From contig JBGAKC010000016.1 of the NCBI GenBank assembly GCA_044224605.1, positions 35,988-99,987 of the forward strand: DNA of 64,000 nt, given 5' to 3'. The notes beneath the pieces were generated by a model. The model was not told the DNA's origin and searched no databases. It was given only the letters and a program-made list of their open reading frames with translations. Made by a program: the position numbers and the translations under genes. Positions within the stretch are counted from its first letter, which is position 1. Every line of letters starts with the position of its first letter. Below, one piece after another: positions 26,611 through 35,923 of this stretch. This stretch comes from UBA7672 sp044224605 (GTDB taxonomy: Bacteria > Pseudomonadota > Alphaproteobacteria > Caulobacterales > Hyphomonadaceae).

Positions 26611-26976
26611 ATGCCTACGGCAACCGGACACACGAGCGCCATCCGCGCAAGCAAGGTCATCGGCACAAATGTCTATAACGGCGCCGGCGACAAGATCGGC
26701 AAGGTCGAGGATGTCGTGCTCGACAAGCAGTCCAACAACATCATGTTCGCCGTCGTCGGCTTTGGCGGCTTCCTCGGCATGAACGAGAAATACCATCCTC
26801 TGCCCTGGTCGACGCTCGACTACCAGAAAGGCAGAGACGGCTATGTCGTGAACCTGTCGAAGGAACAGCTCGAGGCAGCCCCCGCCGACGCCATCGACCA
26901 GCTCACAAGCAATGACGGCGAAGGCCTGCGCGACCAAGTCTACGATTACTACAAGGCGCCGCGTTACTGGCAGTAG
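26611..26976 (+). CDS. PRC-barrel domain protein
   Basis: 121 residues from the ATG at 26611, with AAAGGAGA upstream. The PRC-barrel shows as SKVIGTNVYNGAGDKIGKVEDVVLD and then VVGFGGFLGMNEKYHPLPW (listed as separate motifs). Single-domain PRC-barrel proteins are soluble and of uncertain role, often stress-related. An intrinsic terminator follows. Confidence 0.88.
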   Translation: MPTATGHTSAIRASKVIGTNVYNGAGDKIGKVEDVVLDKQSNNIMFAVVGFGGFLGMNEKYHPLPWSTLDYQKGRDGYVVNLSKEQLEAAPADAIDQLTSNDGEGLRDQVYDYYKAPRYWQ

Positions 26977-27092
26977 CCGTGCGACACTCTCGTTGAGTTA
27001 CTGGATTGCGATCCTTGGGTCCAACTTGATCGCGATCCGGGGGCCGGACGGAGGTGCAGCCTGTCCGGCCCAGCTTTTGTTGGACACGAAAA

Positions 27093-27126
27093 AAAGGCCC
27101 CGGGCCTGCGAGGTCCCTGGGCCTTT
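27093..27126. terminator. Bidirectional terminator after the PRC-barrel gene
   Basis: AAAGGCCC pairs with GGGCCTTT, and an inner GGG/CCC and CCT/AGG stem closes on a 3-base loop. A-rich sequence stands before it and T-rich after, so it can work for both the PRC-barrel gene and the convergent DUF6491 gene. Confidence 0.8.
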
Positions 27127-27144
27127 CGGTTTCAGCTCGCGAAA

Positions 27145-27618
27145 TCAATGCCGGGGCATGGCGGCGCTGAGCGGAACGTCAAGCGGGCCGAAGCCGTTGC
27201 TTGCGCCACGTTCCCACCTGTAGATTTTCTGGATCGCGCACGAACCGCCGCCACGGGGGCCATCGGGTTGGGTGGGCTTGAGGCCCGACAGGAGCATCAG
27301 TGCAGAACCTGAGTGCACGCACGCGCCGTCGTCCGGATTGGTGAAGGCGAGCGACAACTGATTGTCGCGCGGATTGCAGGCGCCGATCAGCTGCAGCTTG
27401 AACTCGTCGTTCGACTTCATGTGCACGATCAGCGAGCGATGATCATTCGGCCGCCAGTCCTTGATCTGCGACTGGAAGCAGATGCTCGACACTTCCTCGC
27501 GCTGGCGCAGATCGGGCTGTGCTTCTGCCGTCTCGACTGGCGCGCTCGAACAGCCGCCGATCACGAGCGCCGAAGCGCAGGCAACAAGGATGGTCTTGAT
27601 GGCATGAGTCACAGGCAC
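27145..27618 (-). CDS. DUF6491-like lipoprotein (copy 1)
   Basis: 157 residues with GTG start. The lipobox is LVIGGC, giving a lipid-anchored protein. The body has ICFQSQIKDWRPNDHRSLIV, the pattern of DUF6491. It is a paralogue of the next gene upstream: MPVTHAIKTIL versus MPMIHTLKTIL and CFQSQI in both. The tail with RGGGSCAIQKIYRWE is conserved between the two as GSCSIRRIYEW. Function unknown; probably periplasm-facing. Confidence 0.78.
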   Translation of the reverse strand: MPVTHAIKTILVACASALVIGGCSSAPVETAEAQPDLRQREEVSSICFQSQIKDWRPNDHRSLIVHMKSNDEFKLQLIGACNPRDNQLSLAFTNPDDGACVHSGSALMLLSGLKPTQPDGPRGGGSCAIQKIYRWERGASNGFGPLDVPLSAAMPRH

Positions 27619-27790
27619 TCCCCCCTACTGCAATGACAACCTCGCGCCAGGGATCGGAGACCACTGACGCTCATCAAAAAGATATCGTACGCAGCCGCTT
27701 CATGAAGGGCCGGCAAAGTCAGAAATTCTTGAGCAGAACCGGAGCCATCAGACTTCAAAGCCCAAGCCGCAGGGCTGCCCCTGAAAAGCA

Positions 27791-27820
27791 AAGGTCCGGG
27801 AAGCAGACTTCCCGGACCTT
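27791..27820 (-). terminator. Intrinsic terminator after the upstream DUF6491 gene
   Basis: A perfect 13-bp stem, AAGGTCCGGGAAG with CTTCCCGGACCTT, around the loop CAGA. On the minus strand it is followed by TTGCTTTTC. It separates the two DUF6491 paralogues into different transcripts. Confidence 0.88.
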
Positions 27821-27853
27821 CCTCTCGTCACGTCGGAGGAGAGCGTGTGACGA

Positions 27854-28294
27854 TCAGCTTCCGGACGGCGTGGCGGCGCCTTCGGCCGGCGTCTTCCCAG
27901 CGTCCTTGTGCCATTCATAGATGCGGCGGATGGAGCACGAGCCGTCATTGTAGCGTGCGTCCGTGACCAGCTTGTCGCCCGTCTCGAGGCACGACCCGCC
28001 GCCGACACGCGAGATCAGGCCGATCGAGGTGAAGGCGTCCCGCGGCTGGCAAGTGCCGATCAGGTCGAGCTTGTATTCTTCCTTGAAGTTCTTCTCGACG
28101 ATCACCGAGCGATCATCGAGCGCCTTCCAGTTCCGGATCTGGGACTGGAAGCAGATATTCCTCACTTCAGCGCCTTGGCGCGGATCGGGCGTCTTGGTTT
28201 GCGCCGTCTCCGTCGGCGCCGTTGAGCAGCCAGCAATGAAAAGTGTCGAGGCGCCGGCCGCGAGGATCGTTTTCAGGGTGTGGATCATGGGCAT
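27854..28294 (-). CDS. DUF6491-like lipoprotein (copy 2)
   Basis: 146 residues from the ATG at 28294 (a second ATG at 28288 is better spaced from GAGGG). The lipobox is LFIAGC. ICFQSQIRNWKALDDRSVIV and GTCQPRD align with copy 1, and the C-terminal GSCSIRRIYEWHK is shared. It differs in its tail (TPAEGAATPSGS). The tandem duplication appears old given the divergence. Function unknown. Confidence 0.78.
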   Translation of the reverse strand: MPMIHTLKTILAAGASTLFIAGCSTAPTETAQTKTPDPRQGAEVRNICFQSQIRNWKALDDRSVIVEKNFKEEYKLDLIGTCQPRDAFTSIGLISRVGGGSCLETGDKLVTDARYNDGSCSIRRIYEWHKDAGKTPAEGAATPSGS

Positions 28295-28493
28295 TCCCTC
28301 GTCTGTTATTAGGCTTGCGCCGCCGACCTGAACGGCCAGTGAACGAGCCTTACCCAACATAAGGACGGTTTCGAGGCCAGAAACCAGCGCCACATGAAAC
28401 CGGGATGAAATACACCGCGAGGAAAAGTCGGTTGGGTCATGACCTCCACGTCAGCCCCACATTCGGGAACCCGCGAGTTCCTTTGCGTGTCGC

Positions 28494-28862
28494 CTACTTG
28501 AGCGTCTTCACCAGCGTCTTGGGCGCGACCGCGCGATAGCTCTGGTCGATCCAGCCTTTCATGGTCTCGAGATCCAAGTCGTCGCCCGAGTTCAGCCGCG
28601 CCGTCACCCAGCCCGACTTCGCCATCCCATACCCGGTCGGCTCCACCCATTTCAACGTCAGCGCCATTTCCGAGGACACCGGCAGCTTCACGCTCAGCGA
28701 GAACTCGCCCTCCGGATTGGCCTCGCCGCCGAAGGTTGCGAACATCTTGCCCTTCACCTTGACCGCGTTGTGCCCCCACGGATGTTCCAGCACAGCCTCG
28801 GGATAGGTCAGCGCGAACTTGATGAGTTTCTGTTCGGCCTGCTTGACTGTCATCTTCGGCAT
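28494..28862 (-). CDS. MmcQ/YjbR-family protein
   Basis: 122 residues, the usual size. The fold's markers are YPEAVLEHPWGHNAVKVKGK near the start and FATFGG, then LKWVEPTGYGMAKSGWV. The YjbR fold resembles DNA-binding domains, but its role is not established. It is divergent from the next gene, with 15 bases between starts. Confidence 0.85.
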   Translation of the reverse strand: MPKMTVKQAEQKLIKFALTYPEAVLEHPWGHNAVKVKGKMFATFGGEANPEGEFSLSVKLPVSSEMALTLKWVEPTGYGMAKSGWVTARLNSGDDLDLETMKGWIDQSYRAVAPKTLVKTLK

Positions 28863-28877
28863 TGTGATCCAGCCCCT

Positions 28878-29258
28878 ATGCAGATCCGCCTCGAGTATCG
28901 GCCCGCGCCTGCCCTATCGCCGCTGACCCCTTGGGTCCACAAAGGCGTCGACGGCCCCTACTGGAAAGCCACGGTCTTCGATCCACCGATGCCGAAACTG
29001 GTTCAGGACAAGGGCTATCCCGTCTGGGTCATCGGACACCGCGGCCGCGAACTCGTCTTCGCCTCGCCTCAGGAGATCGAGCATGCCATCGACATCCTCG
29101 GCCGCAAGATCCTCCCCGTCACACGCGACCTCGGCCAACCCTATCGAGCCGTGAACTCCCACTGGCTCTCGCGCCTCCACTCGAGCTTCAAGCCGTGGAA
29201 GGTGAGACAGGAACTGGTGAAACGCCTGAAGCAGGCGCTTGAGCTTGCCTCCCACTGA
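28878..29258 (+). CDS. Conserved-looking hypothetical protein
   Basis: 126 residues, no signal peptide or membrane helix. A basic C-terminal half (HWLSRLHSSFKPWKVRQELV) follows a compact segment with GYPVWVIGHRGRELVFASP. No family recognised. The short divergent spacing to the YjbR-like gene suggests a shared promoter region. Confidence 0.6.
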   Translation: MQIRLEYRPAPALSPLTPWVHKGVDGPYWKATVFDPPMPKLVQDKGYPVWVIGHRGRELVFASPQEIEHAIDILGRKILPVTRDLGQPYRAVNSHWLSRLHSSFKPWKVRQELVKRLKQALELASH

Positions 29259-29343
29259 AACGGGGGTGTGCACCGCTTACAGAAGCGGACACGGCGTGAC
29301 TCAGGCGGGGTTCGCGTTCAACAGCGCCCGGTGCGAGATGGCT

Positions 29344-29706
29344 TCATTCAGGCGCCGTGAGGTTTGCAGTCTTGTAACAGTACATGCCGTGACCGAGTGC
29401 TTCGAAGGTGTATTCAACCGGCCGCGACGTCGAGAAACGAACTGGGTCGCGTGGCGCGAACAGATAATCGATGACGCCGGAATTGTTCCACACGCGGAAG
29501 TAGATGCCTTCTTCCTCTGACCACATGTCCCCATGGATTGATCCGTCGGTCACGCTGAGCATGCTGCTGGGTGCTGGACCGAGGTCCATCAGCTCGCTGG
29601 CTTCGGCCGCAATCGCCGCACGATCGATCTTGACCGGTTGTGGCTGACAGCCCGCTGCCAACAGCAGCGCTGCAGTCATTCCAACAATCCGAAATCCCCA
29701 CCTCAT
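29344..29706 (-). CDS. Small lipoprotein of unknown function
   Basis: 120 residues. The lipobox is LLAAGC. The mature part contains WSEEEGIYFRVWNNSGVIDYLF, a small beta-rich stretch, and one more Cys in GMYCYKT. No family recognised. It lies 19 bases downstream of dxs on the opposite side of its stop, same strand, so it may be read through from the dxs operon. Confidence 0.65.
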   Translation of the reverse strand: MRWGFRIVGMTAALLLAAGCQPQPVKIDRAAIAAEASELMDLGPAPSSMLSVTDGSIHGDMWSEEEGIYFRVWNNSGVIDYLFAPRDPVRFSTSRPVEYTFEALGHGMYCYKTANLTAPE

Positions 29707-29725
29707 CGCCGCCTCCGCGGCCGGC

Positions 29726-31636
29726 CTAGCCCGCGATCAGCTTCAGCGCGCGTTCATCGCCGCGGCCGATTGCCTTGATCACCGTCGCCGCGATCGAGCG
29801 CGCATCGAGCCCGGCCTGCTCGTACATCTTCTCAGGGCTATCCTGGTCCTGGAAGATATCCGGCAACGTCAGCGTCCGCACGCGTAGCCCGCGATCGAAC
29901 AAGCCACGCTCCGCCAGCGAATGCAGCACGAACGCCCCGAAACCGCCCCGGGCGCCTTCCTCGATCGTGATCAGCACTTCGTGGTTCTTCGCGAGATCGG
30001 CAATCAGCGCTTCGTCCAGCGGCTTGGCGAAACGCGCATCGGCAACCGTCGTCGACAGCCCTTGCTTGTCCAGCATCTCCGCCGCCTGCAGGCATTCCTT
30101 CAGCCGCGTACCGTAGGACAGGATCGCCACGGTCGAGCCTTGCTTCACAATCCGGCCCTTGCCGATCTCCAGCGGCTGCGGATCATCCAGCATCTTGAGC
30201 CCGATCCCCTCCCCCCGCGGATAGCGGAAGGCCGAAGGCCGGTCGTCGATCACATGTGCCGTCGCGACCATGCGTTGCAATTCGGTCTCGTCCGCCGCGG
30301 CCATCAGCACGAAGCCAGGTAACGCGCCGAGAAAGCCCACATCGAACGAACCCGCATGCGTCGGCCCGTCCGCGCCCACGAGGCCTGCGCGATCGAGCGC
30401 AAACCGCACCGGCAGCTTCTGGATCGCCACGTCGTGCACGACGCTGTCATAGCCGCGTTGCAGGAAGGTCGAATAGATCGCCGCGAACGGCCGTAGCCCT
30501 TCGGCCGCAAGGCCGGCCGCGAACGTCACCGCATGCTGCTCGGCAATGCCGACGTCGAACGTGCGCTCGGGGAAGCGATGTCCGAAGATGTCGAGACCCG
30601 TACCCGACGGCATCGCCGCCGTGATCGCCACGACCCGCTCATCCTTCTCCGCGAGCCGCACCAGCTCCTGCGCGAACACTTTTGTATAGGACGGCGCCGT
30701 CGCCTTCGACTTCGCCTGCTCGCCCGTCACCACGTTGAACTTGGAGACGCCGTGATACTTGTCGTCGGCGTTCTCGGCGTGCTCATAGCCCTTGCCCTTT
30801 TGCGTCACGACATGGACCAGCACCGGACCTTCATGCTCGCGCACGTTCTCGAGCACATCGACCAGCGCGCCGATGTCATGCCCGTCGATCGGGCCGACAT
30901 AGTAGAAGCCCAGCGCGTCAAACAGGTCGCCGCCCATGTTGAAGCTGCGGATCGAATGCTCCGCCTTCTTCACAATGCCTTCGAGGCCGATCTTCCGCGT
31001 CACGCGCTTGGCCAGGTTGCGCACCTGCCGGTAGCCCTTCGAGGACACCGTGCGTGACAGATAATGGCTCATCGCGCCCACCGGCGGGGCGATCGACATG
31101 TCGTTGTCGTTGAGGATGACGATCAACGGCGCATGCATCGCGCCGGCATTGTTCATCGCCTCGTAGATCATGCCCGCGCTCATCGCGCCGTCGCCAACGA
31201 CAGCGATCACGCGGTTGTCGCGATCAAGCAGGTCGCGCGCCACGGCGAAGCCCGCCGCCGCCGACACCGACGTTCCCGCATGCGCGGCGCCAAACGGATC
31301 GTATTCGCTCTCCTCGCGCTTGGTGAAGCCGGAGAGGCCCCCACCCTGGCGCAGCGTACGGATACGCGAACGGCGTCCCGTGAGAATCTTGTGCGGATAG
31401 GCCTGGTGGCCGACGTCCCAGACCAGTCGGTCCTTCGGCGTGTCGAACACGGCATGGATGGCGACGGTCAGCTCGACCACGCCGAGACCCGCGCCGAGGT
31501 GCCCGCCGGTCACCGAAACGGCGTCGATTGTCTCCAGTCGGAGCTCATCGGCGATCTGGCGCAGCTCGGCCTTCGACTTCCCTTTGAGGTCAGACGGGTT
31601 CGAAATGGTGTCCAGCAGTGGCGTCTTGGTGGTCAT
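29726..31636 (-). CDS. dxs: 1-deoxy-D-xylulose-5-phosphate synthase
   Basis: 636 residues from the ATG at 31636. The thiamine-diphosphate motif GDGAMSAGMIYEAMNNAG and the pyrimidine-domain DRAGLVGADGPTHAG are both clear. It condenses pyruvate and glyceraldehyde 3-phosphate, the first step of the MEP isoprenoid route. It follows ispA by 30 bases, in the order xseB-ispA-dxs seen in many proteobacteria, linking precursor supply to prenyl chain elongation. An in-frame alternative start ten codons earlier has less support. Confidence 0.96.
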   Translation of the reverse strand: MTTKTPLLDTISNPSDLKGKSKAELRQIADELRLETIDAVSVTGGHLGAGLGVVELTVAIHAVFDTPKDRLVWDVGHQAYPHKILTGRRSRIRTLRQGGGLSGFTKREESEYDPFGAAHAGTSVSAAAGFAVARDLLDRDNRVIAVVGDGAMSAGMIYEAMNNAGAMHAPLIVILNDNDMSIAPPVGAMSHYLSRTVSSKGYRQVRNLAKRVTRKIGLEGIVKKAEHSIRSFNMGGDLFDALGFYYVGPIDGHDIGALVDVLENVREHEGPVLVHVVTQKGKGYEHAENADDKYHGVSKFNVVTGEQAKSKATAPSYTKVFAQELVRLAEKDERVVAITAAMPSGTGLDIFGHRFPERTFDVGIAEQHAVTFAAGLAAEGLRPFAAIYSTFLQRGYDSVVHDVAIQKLPVRFALDRAGLVGADGPTHAGSFDVGFLGALPGFVLMAAADETELQRMVATAHVIDDRPSAFRYPRGEGIGLKMLDDPQPLEIGKGRIVKQGSTVAILSYGTRLKECLQAAEMLDKQGLSTTVADARFAKPLDEALIADLAKNHEVLITIEEGARGGFGAFVLHSLAERGLFDRGLRVRTLTLPDIFQDQDSPEKMYEQAGLDARSIAATVIKAIGRGDERALKLIAG

Positions 31637-31666
31637 TGCCTGTGTCTCGTCCCGGAACCGGGTCAA

Positions 31667-32572
31667 TTAGTGGCGGCGGTTGAGCACAAAGTCGACCGTA
31701 TGCAGGAGAGATGATGCCCGTGACCCGAACGGCGCCAGATGTTGCTTCGCCTGTGCGGCGAGATAACGCACCCTTTCTTGCGCTCCTTCAACCCCCAGTA
31801 GAGAAACGAAATTCTTCTTGCCCGCCTCTTCGTCCTTGGCGGTCGCCTTACCCAAAATAGAAGGGTCGCCCTCCACATCCAGCAGGTCGTCGACGATCTG
31901 GAAGGCCAGCCCCAGATCGTTGGTATAACCTGCGATAGCGTGACGCTCGGTTTCCAGCGCCCCACCCAGCAGCGCCCCGACCTCGCCGGCTAGCGTGATC
32001 AGCGCCCCGGTCTTCAGTTTCTGCATCCGGGTCATGACCTGCAGCGGCTCTTCCCCGGTGGTGATGGGGAACATGTCGATCATCTGCCCGCCGACCATGC
32101 CGCGCGCGCCCGCCGCCAGCGCCAGCTTCTCGACGAGTTTGCAGCGCATGTGCGCATCGCGGTGCGTCTCCGATGACGCCATGATCTCGAACGCCAGCGC
32201 CTGCAGCGCATCGCCCGCCAGCACCGCCGTCGCTTCGTCGAACGCCTTGTGCACCGTCGGTTGCCCGCGGCGATAATCATCATCATCCATGCACGGCAGG
32301 TCGTCATGAATCAGGGAGTACGCGTGCATGCATTCGATCGCCGCCGCCCCGCGCAGCAGCGCCTTCTCCTGCGCGCCGAACATCCGGCCCACTTCGATGG
32401 TGATGAACGGGCGCAGCCGTTTGCCCTTGCTCAGCGCGCCGTGACGCATCGCGCGCATCAGCTGCGCCTCCGGCCCGGACGCCGGCGGTATCAGCTGGTC
32501 CAGCGCAACCGTGATGCGATCCGCCACCTCGTTGAGGCGCTGCTCGAAATGCGGATCGAGCTTATAGATCAT
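31667..32572 (-). CDS. ispA: Farnesyl diphosphate synthase (polyprenyl synthetase family)
   Basis: 301 residues. The first aspartate-rich motif is DDLPCMDDDDYRRG and the second is FQIVDDLLD, binding Mg-diphosphates. The residues before the first motif (AYSLIHD) fit a C15 product. It overlaps xseB by 11 bases, so it is coupled to it. Confidence 0.94.
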   Translation of the reverse strand: MIYKLDPHFEQRLNEVADRITVALDQLIPPASGPEAQLMRAMRHGALSKGKRLRPFITIEVGRMFGAQEKALLRGAAAIECMHAYSLIHDDLPCMDDDDYRRGQPTVHKAFDEATAVLAGDALQALAFEIMASSETHRDAHMRCKLVEKLALAAGARGMVGGQMIDMFPITTGEEPLQVMTRMQKLKTGALITLAGEVGALLGGALETERHAIAGYTNDLGLAFQIVDDLLDVEGDPSILGKATAKDEEAGKKNFVSLLGVEGAQERVRYLAAQAKQHLAPFGSRASSLLHTVDFVLNRRH

Positions 32573-32810
32573 CGGCCCTCTCGAGACCCTTGGGACCGTC
32601 CGGGCCGAGCACGATCTTCTCGACCTTGAGTTCAGCTTCCTTGAGCTTCGTTTCGCAGTGCGCCTTCAGCGCCGCGCCGCGCTCGTAGATGCGAATGGAA
32701 TCCTCCAGCGGCACGTCGCCAGCCTCGAGCTTGTGCACGATCTGCTCGAGTTCGCGCAACGCGTCCTCGAAGCTCATCGCTCCAATATCTGCGGCCTTCG
32801 CCTCTGCCAT
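32562..32810 (-). CDS. xseB: Exodeoxyribonuclease VII small subunit
   Basis: 82 residues from the ATG at 32810. The family pattern MSFEDALRELEQIVHKLE then GDVPLEDSIRIYERG is complete. XseB helices bind the large subunit XseA, which is not in this window. First gene of the xseB-ispA-dxs operon. Confidence 0.93.
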   Translation of the reverse strand: MAEAKAADIGAMSFEDALRELEQIVHKLEAGDVPLEDSIRIYERGAALKAHCETKLKEAELKVEKIVLGPDGPKGLERADDL

Positions 32811-32874
32811 TCCGGTCTCCAAATGCGGCGCCACCATAGGCGCATAGACGCGGGAGGCAAGCAGCCCGCCCGAC

Positions 32875-33489
32875 CTACTTCTTTTCGTAGATCCGGTACG
32901 ACCAGTACTTGTCGCCGCCGTCGTGGACGTTCTCCCAGCCGAGCTTCTTCAGCTGTGGCCGCAGCATGCGGTTGAACCAGCCGTGGGCGGCCAGAACAAC
33001 ATCCCGTCCCTCGCTCGCCGTCTCGCTCAGATGGGCAGCCGCCTTCGCTGCGCGGCGCTTGGCGTCGCGCACATGTTCCTCCCCGCCGCTATGCCCCAGC
33101 ATCCACAGCAGCCGCGCGATCTTGTTCCAGTTCTTGGGCCGCATCTGCCCGCGCAGCCTTGGCGGCGGCAGCGGCGCCTCGTTGAACATCGGATCGTGCC
33201 TCACCTCGCGCCCGCGCCCGAGATGCCCGGCCGTCTGTATCGCGCGCGGCCGTGCGCTCGACAGGATGACCGCGTCTTCGCCGATCTCCTTCAGCAGGGC
33301 CTCCGGGCAGGTCTGCCCGTCTTTCAGCGAACTCAGCTCGTACTTATCCCACCAGGCCTTGTAGTCGCGCCATCCCATCGGCGGACCTTCCTTCGGAATC
33401 ACGGCTGGCCGCCCGTGACGCACAACAATGATGCGTCCAGGTCGCGCCGCCTTCATCGGGCGATCTGCTGGTTTGACGACAGCGTCCAT
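32875..33489 (-). CDS. Histidine phosphatase family protein
   Basis: 204 residues from the ATG at 33489, with GAGGAAC directly upstream. The phosphohistidine motif is IIVVRHGRPA, and a later VLAAHGWFNRMLRP gives the second catalytic His. SSARPRAIQTA is the usual substrate-side motif. Substrate unknown; the branch includes phosphosugar and protein phosphatases (SixA, PGAM-like). It precedes xseB on the same strand with a 64-base gap. Confidence 0.87.
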   Translation of the reverse strand: MDAVVKPADRPMKAARPGRIIVVRHGRPAVIPKEGPPMGWRDYKAWWDKYELSSLKDGQTCPEALLKEIGEDAVILSSARPRAIQTAGHLGRGREVRHDPMFNEAPLPPPRLRGQMRPKNWNKIARLLWMLGHSGGEEHVRDAKRRAAKAAAHLSETASEGRDVVLAAHGWFNRMLRPQLKKLGWENVHDGGDKYWSYRIYEKK

Positions 33490-33679
33490 GTTCCTCGACG
33501 GCCCTGGGCCATACGACCCCCCGAACCGGGAAGGCTCCCACTCGCGGTGCTTAGAACATCGCACTGGAAAACCAAACCCGCTTGTGCGGATGGTGAGCTA
33601 ACTCACAGCAAAAGAACGAAAAATCGCGCAGCCCGCCGCCGGATTCCGGCGGCGAACCGCTATAAAGTCTCGCGATTCC

Positions 33680-34651
33680 TCAAAGCCCCTTCCAGAGCCG
33701 TCCTTCCGGACACTCCGCACCCGGCGCCTGCACGCAGCCATGCAGCGTGAACAGCACCGTCTCGGCGCGGCCGATCAGATAGTCCATCGGCACGAACCCA
33801 ATCGCATCATCGCGCGTGTCCGACGGCAACGCCGTGCCGCGATACGGCCAGGCTTCCGGGAACTGCGCGGCAAGACTGCGATGGCCCGACGGCGCGCGGC
33901 TGTCTTCCGAGTTGTCCCGGTTGTCGCCCATCATGAAGACGTGGCCCGGCGGCACCTTGAAGATCGGCGTTTCGTCCAGCGATTCCGAATCCGAGAACTC
34001 GTGGATCAGGAAGCTCTTGGTGAGGTCCTTGCCATCCTTGTCCTTCTCGCCCGTCGGGATGGACTGGCGATACTCCGTCGCCTTGCGCACGGTATTCTCG
34101 CCGTCCGGCACATAGGCCGTCGTACGCACCTTCTCGCGCGGCAGCTGCACGCCATTGAGATAGAGCATTCCCTGTTTCACTTCGACCGTGTCGCCCGGCA
34201 GACCGATCAGCCGCTTGATCATCACGCGGTCGGAGTGCGGGTGCTGGAACACGATCACATCGCCGCGCTTCGGCACGGACGCGAAGACACGCTCGCTCTC
34301 GACGCACTCTTTGGCTTGTTGTTCGTTCGGCGGGTTCGGGCACTTCTTGTCGCCCATGACGAACAGGCCAAGCCCGAACGGGATCGAGTTGCGGTTATAG
34401 CCGTACGCAAACTTCGCCACCGCCACGCGGTCACCGACCTGCAGCGCCGGCACCATCGATTCCGACGGGATCGAGCGCAGCTCGTACACAAACGTGGAGA
34501 ACACCAGCCAGAACGGCACGAAGATCGCGATGGTCAGCGCCGTTTCGCGGAACTCGTGGAAAATCTTCTTCTTGAGACCCGGCTTCGGTTCGCCCTCGGT
34601 CCCTGCGACCGGCTGCTCGCCGACCGGCGGTTGCGTCGAGGTATCACTCAT
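33680..34651 (-). CDS. lepB: Signal peptidase I
   Basis: 323 residues. One membrane helix near residues 37-57 anchors it with the active site in the periplasm. The catalytic Ser65 is in IPSESMVPAL, the Lys in VMIKRLIGLPGDTV, and box E is MGDNRDNSEDSR. It cleaves signal peptides of exported proteins. An insert of acidic and Lys-rich residues (GEKDKDGKDLTK) lies between boxes D and E. Confidence 0.95.
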   Translation of the reverse strand: MSDTSTQPPVGEQPVAGTEGEPKPGLKKKIFHEFRETALTIAIFVPFWLVFSTFVYELRSIPSESMVPALQVGDRVAVAKFAYGYNRNSIPFGLGLFVMGDKKCPNPPNEQQAKECVESERVFASVPKRGDVIVFQHPHSDRVMIKRLIGLPGDTVEVKQGMLYLNGVQLPREKVRTTAYVPDGENTVRKATEYRQSIPTGEKDKDGKDLTKSFLIHEFSDSESLDETPIFKVPPGHVFMMGDNRDNSEDSRAPSGHRSLAAQFPEAWPYRGTALPSDTRDDAIGFVPMDYLIGRAETVLFTLHGCVQAPGAECPEGRLWKGL

Positions 34652-34738
34652 GGACAGGCCCTTGGCGCCCGGGAAGGGCTAACGCTTGAAAGCCCCATTC
34701 CGGGACCCGCGCTATACGTTATGCGTCTCCCCCCGCCG

Positions 34739-35800
34739 TCAAGTCGCCCGCCTGTATAGCATTGTCCCGCCCTCCTGTACGGACGTGACAAGCCCCCGCC
34801 CCTTCAGACAGTTAAGATGCGCGATGGTCTCCCCGGTCGCCATGCCGAGGCTGTCCTTCTCGATTGCCCGGGCAAACAGCGCCGTGAACAGGTCGATGGC
34901 CCGTTTTGGCTCATCCAGACGCTGCAACAGCCGTTTCATGCCCAGTTCGTGACCATCGATCAGCGCGTCCAGACGCTTGTGGGCGCCCCTGAAAGGTTCG
35001 TTGTGCGAAGGCAGCACCAGCACATCCTCCGGAACCGTCGCCTTGAGCTTCCGGCACGAGTCCAGCCAGTCCTTCAGCGGATCACCTTCCGGTTCCGTCG
35101 GGAACACGCTCACGTTGGAGGAGATGCGCGGCAGGATCTGGTCGCCTGAAATGAACACGTTCAGTTCGGGCTGCCACAGGCACGCATGTTCCGGCGAATG
35201 TCCGCATCCCGTGACAATCCGCCACGTCCGTCCGCCGATCGAAATCTCCTGCCCGTCGCTCAGCCTACGGAACGCATCCGGCAATTGTGACACGGCTTTC
35301 CCGAACCCGCCGAAACGCTCGACATATTTATCCAGATCTTCCTGTTCCCACCCGGCCGCGCGATAGAACTTCACGCCCGCCTCAGGCGCCTCGCGCCCCG
35401 TGTCCGCCACCAGCATCCGGCACGACACATATTCCAGCCGCGTGATCCATAGATCGCACTGCCACTTCCGCGTCATCCATCCGGCCAGCCCGACGTGATC
35501 GGGATGCATGTGCGTGACGATCACGCGCTTGACCGGCTTGCCGCCAAGCTCGTTGTCGAAGATCGTCCGCCAGTGGCTCTTGGTCTCGGAATTGGGAATG
35601 CCGGTATCGACCACCGTCCATCCCTCGCCGTCCTCGAGCAGCCACAGATTGATCCACTTCAGCGAGAACGGCAGCGGCATCCGCACCCACTTCACACCGG
35701 GCGCAACCTCCATCGTCGTCCCCGGAACCGGCGGCTCCGCGAACGGATAGTCATAGCGCGCCCGCTCGGTCTTGCCCTCGAAGCCGTCCATGGCCGGCAT
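34739..35800 (-). CDS. Metallo-beta-lactamase-fold hydrolase
   Basis: 353 residues. The metal motif is THMHPDHVG, with VTGCGHSPEHACLW giving the next His, and ISGD the bridging Asp. A C-terminal winged-helix-like extension (ATGETIAHLNCLKGRGLVTS) resembles the LACTB2/BlcD-like branch that hydrolyses CoA thioesters or RNA. The ATG at 35800 is close to AGAGG; the ATG at 35791 has better spacing. Confidence 0.82.
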   Translation of the reverse strand: MPAMDGFEGKTERARYDYPFAEPPVPGTTMEVAPGVKWVRMPLPFSLKWINLWLLEDGEGWTVVDTGIPNSETKSHWRTIFDNELGGKPVKRVIVTHMHPDHVGLAGWMTRKWQCDLWITRLEYVSCRMLVADTGREAPEAGVKFYRAAGWEQEDLDKYVERFGGFGKAVSQLPDAFRRLSDGQEISIGGRTWRIVTGCGHSPEHACLWQPELNVFISGDQILPRISSNVSVFPTEPEGDPLKDWLDSCRKLKATVPEDVLVLPSHNEPFRGAHKRLDALIDGHELGMKRLLQRLDEPKRAIDLFTALFARAIEKDSLGMATGETIAHLNCLKGRGLVTSVQEGGTMLYRRAT

Positions 35801-35923
35801 TCCTCTCTGGTGTGCGACGCAGCAAGTCTACGTCCGGACAGCCTGTCAGGGCAAACGCAGCCCGGCAATTGGCTGCCGCCCCAAAGCCGCTAGTCTGTTC
35901 TCAAGGGGAATTGGGGACCGTTC

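Noticed and set aside
26977..27144. Possible small RNA between the PRC-barrel gene and DUF6491
   Set aside because: Only the terminator hairpin is evident; no promoter-like element or second conserved fold could be argued.
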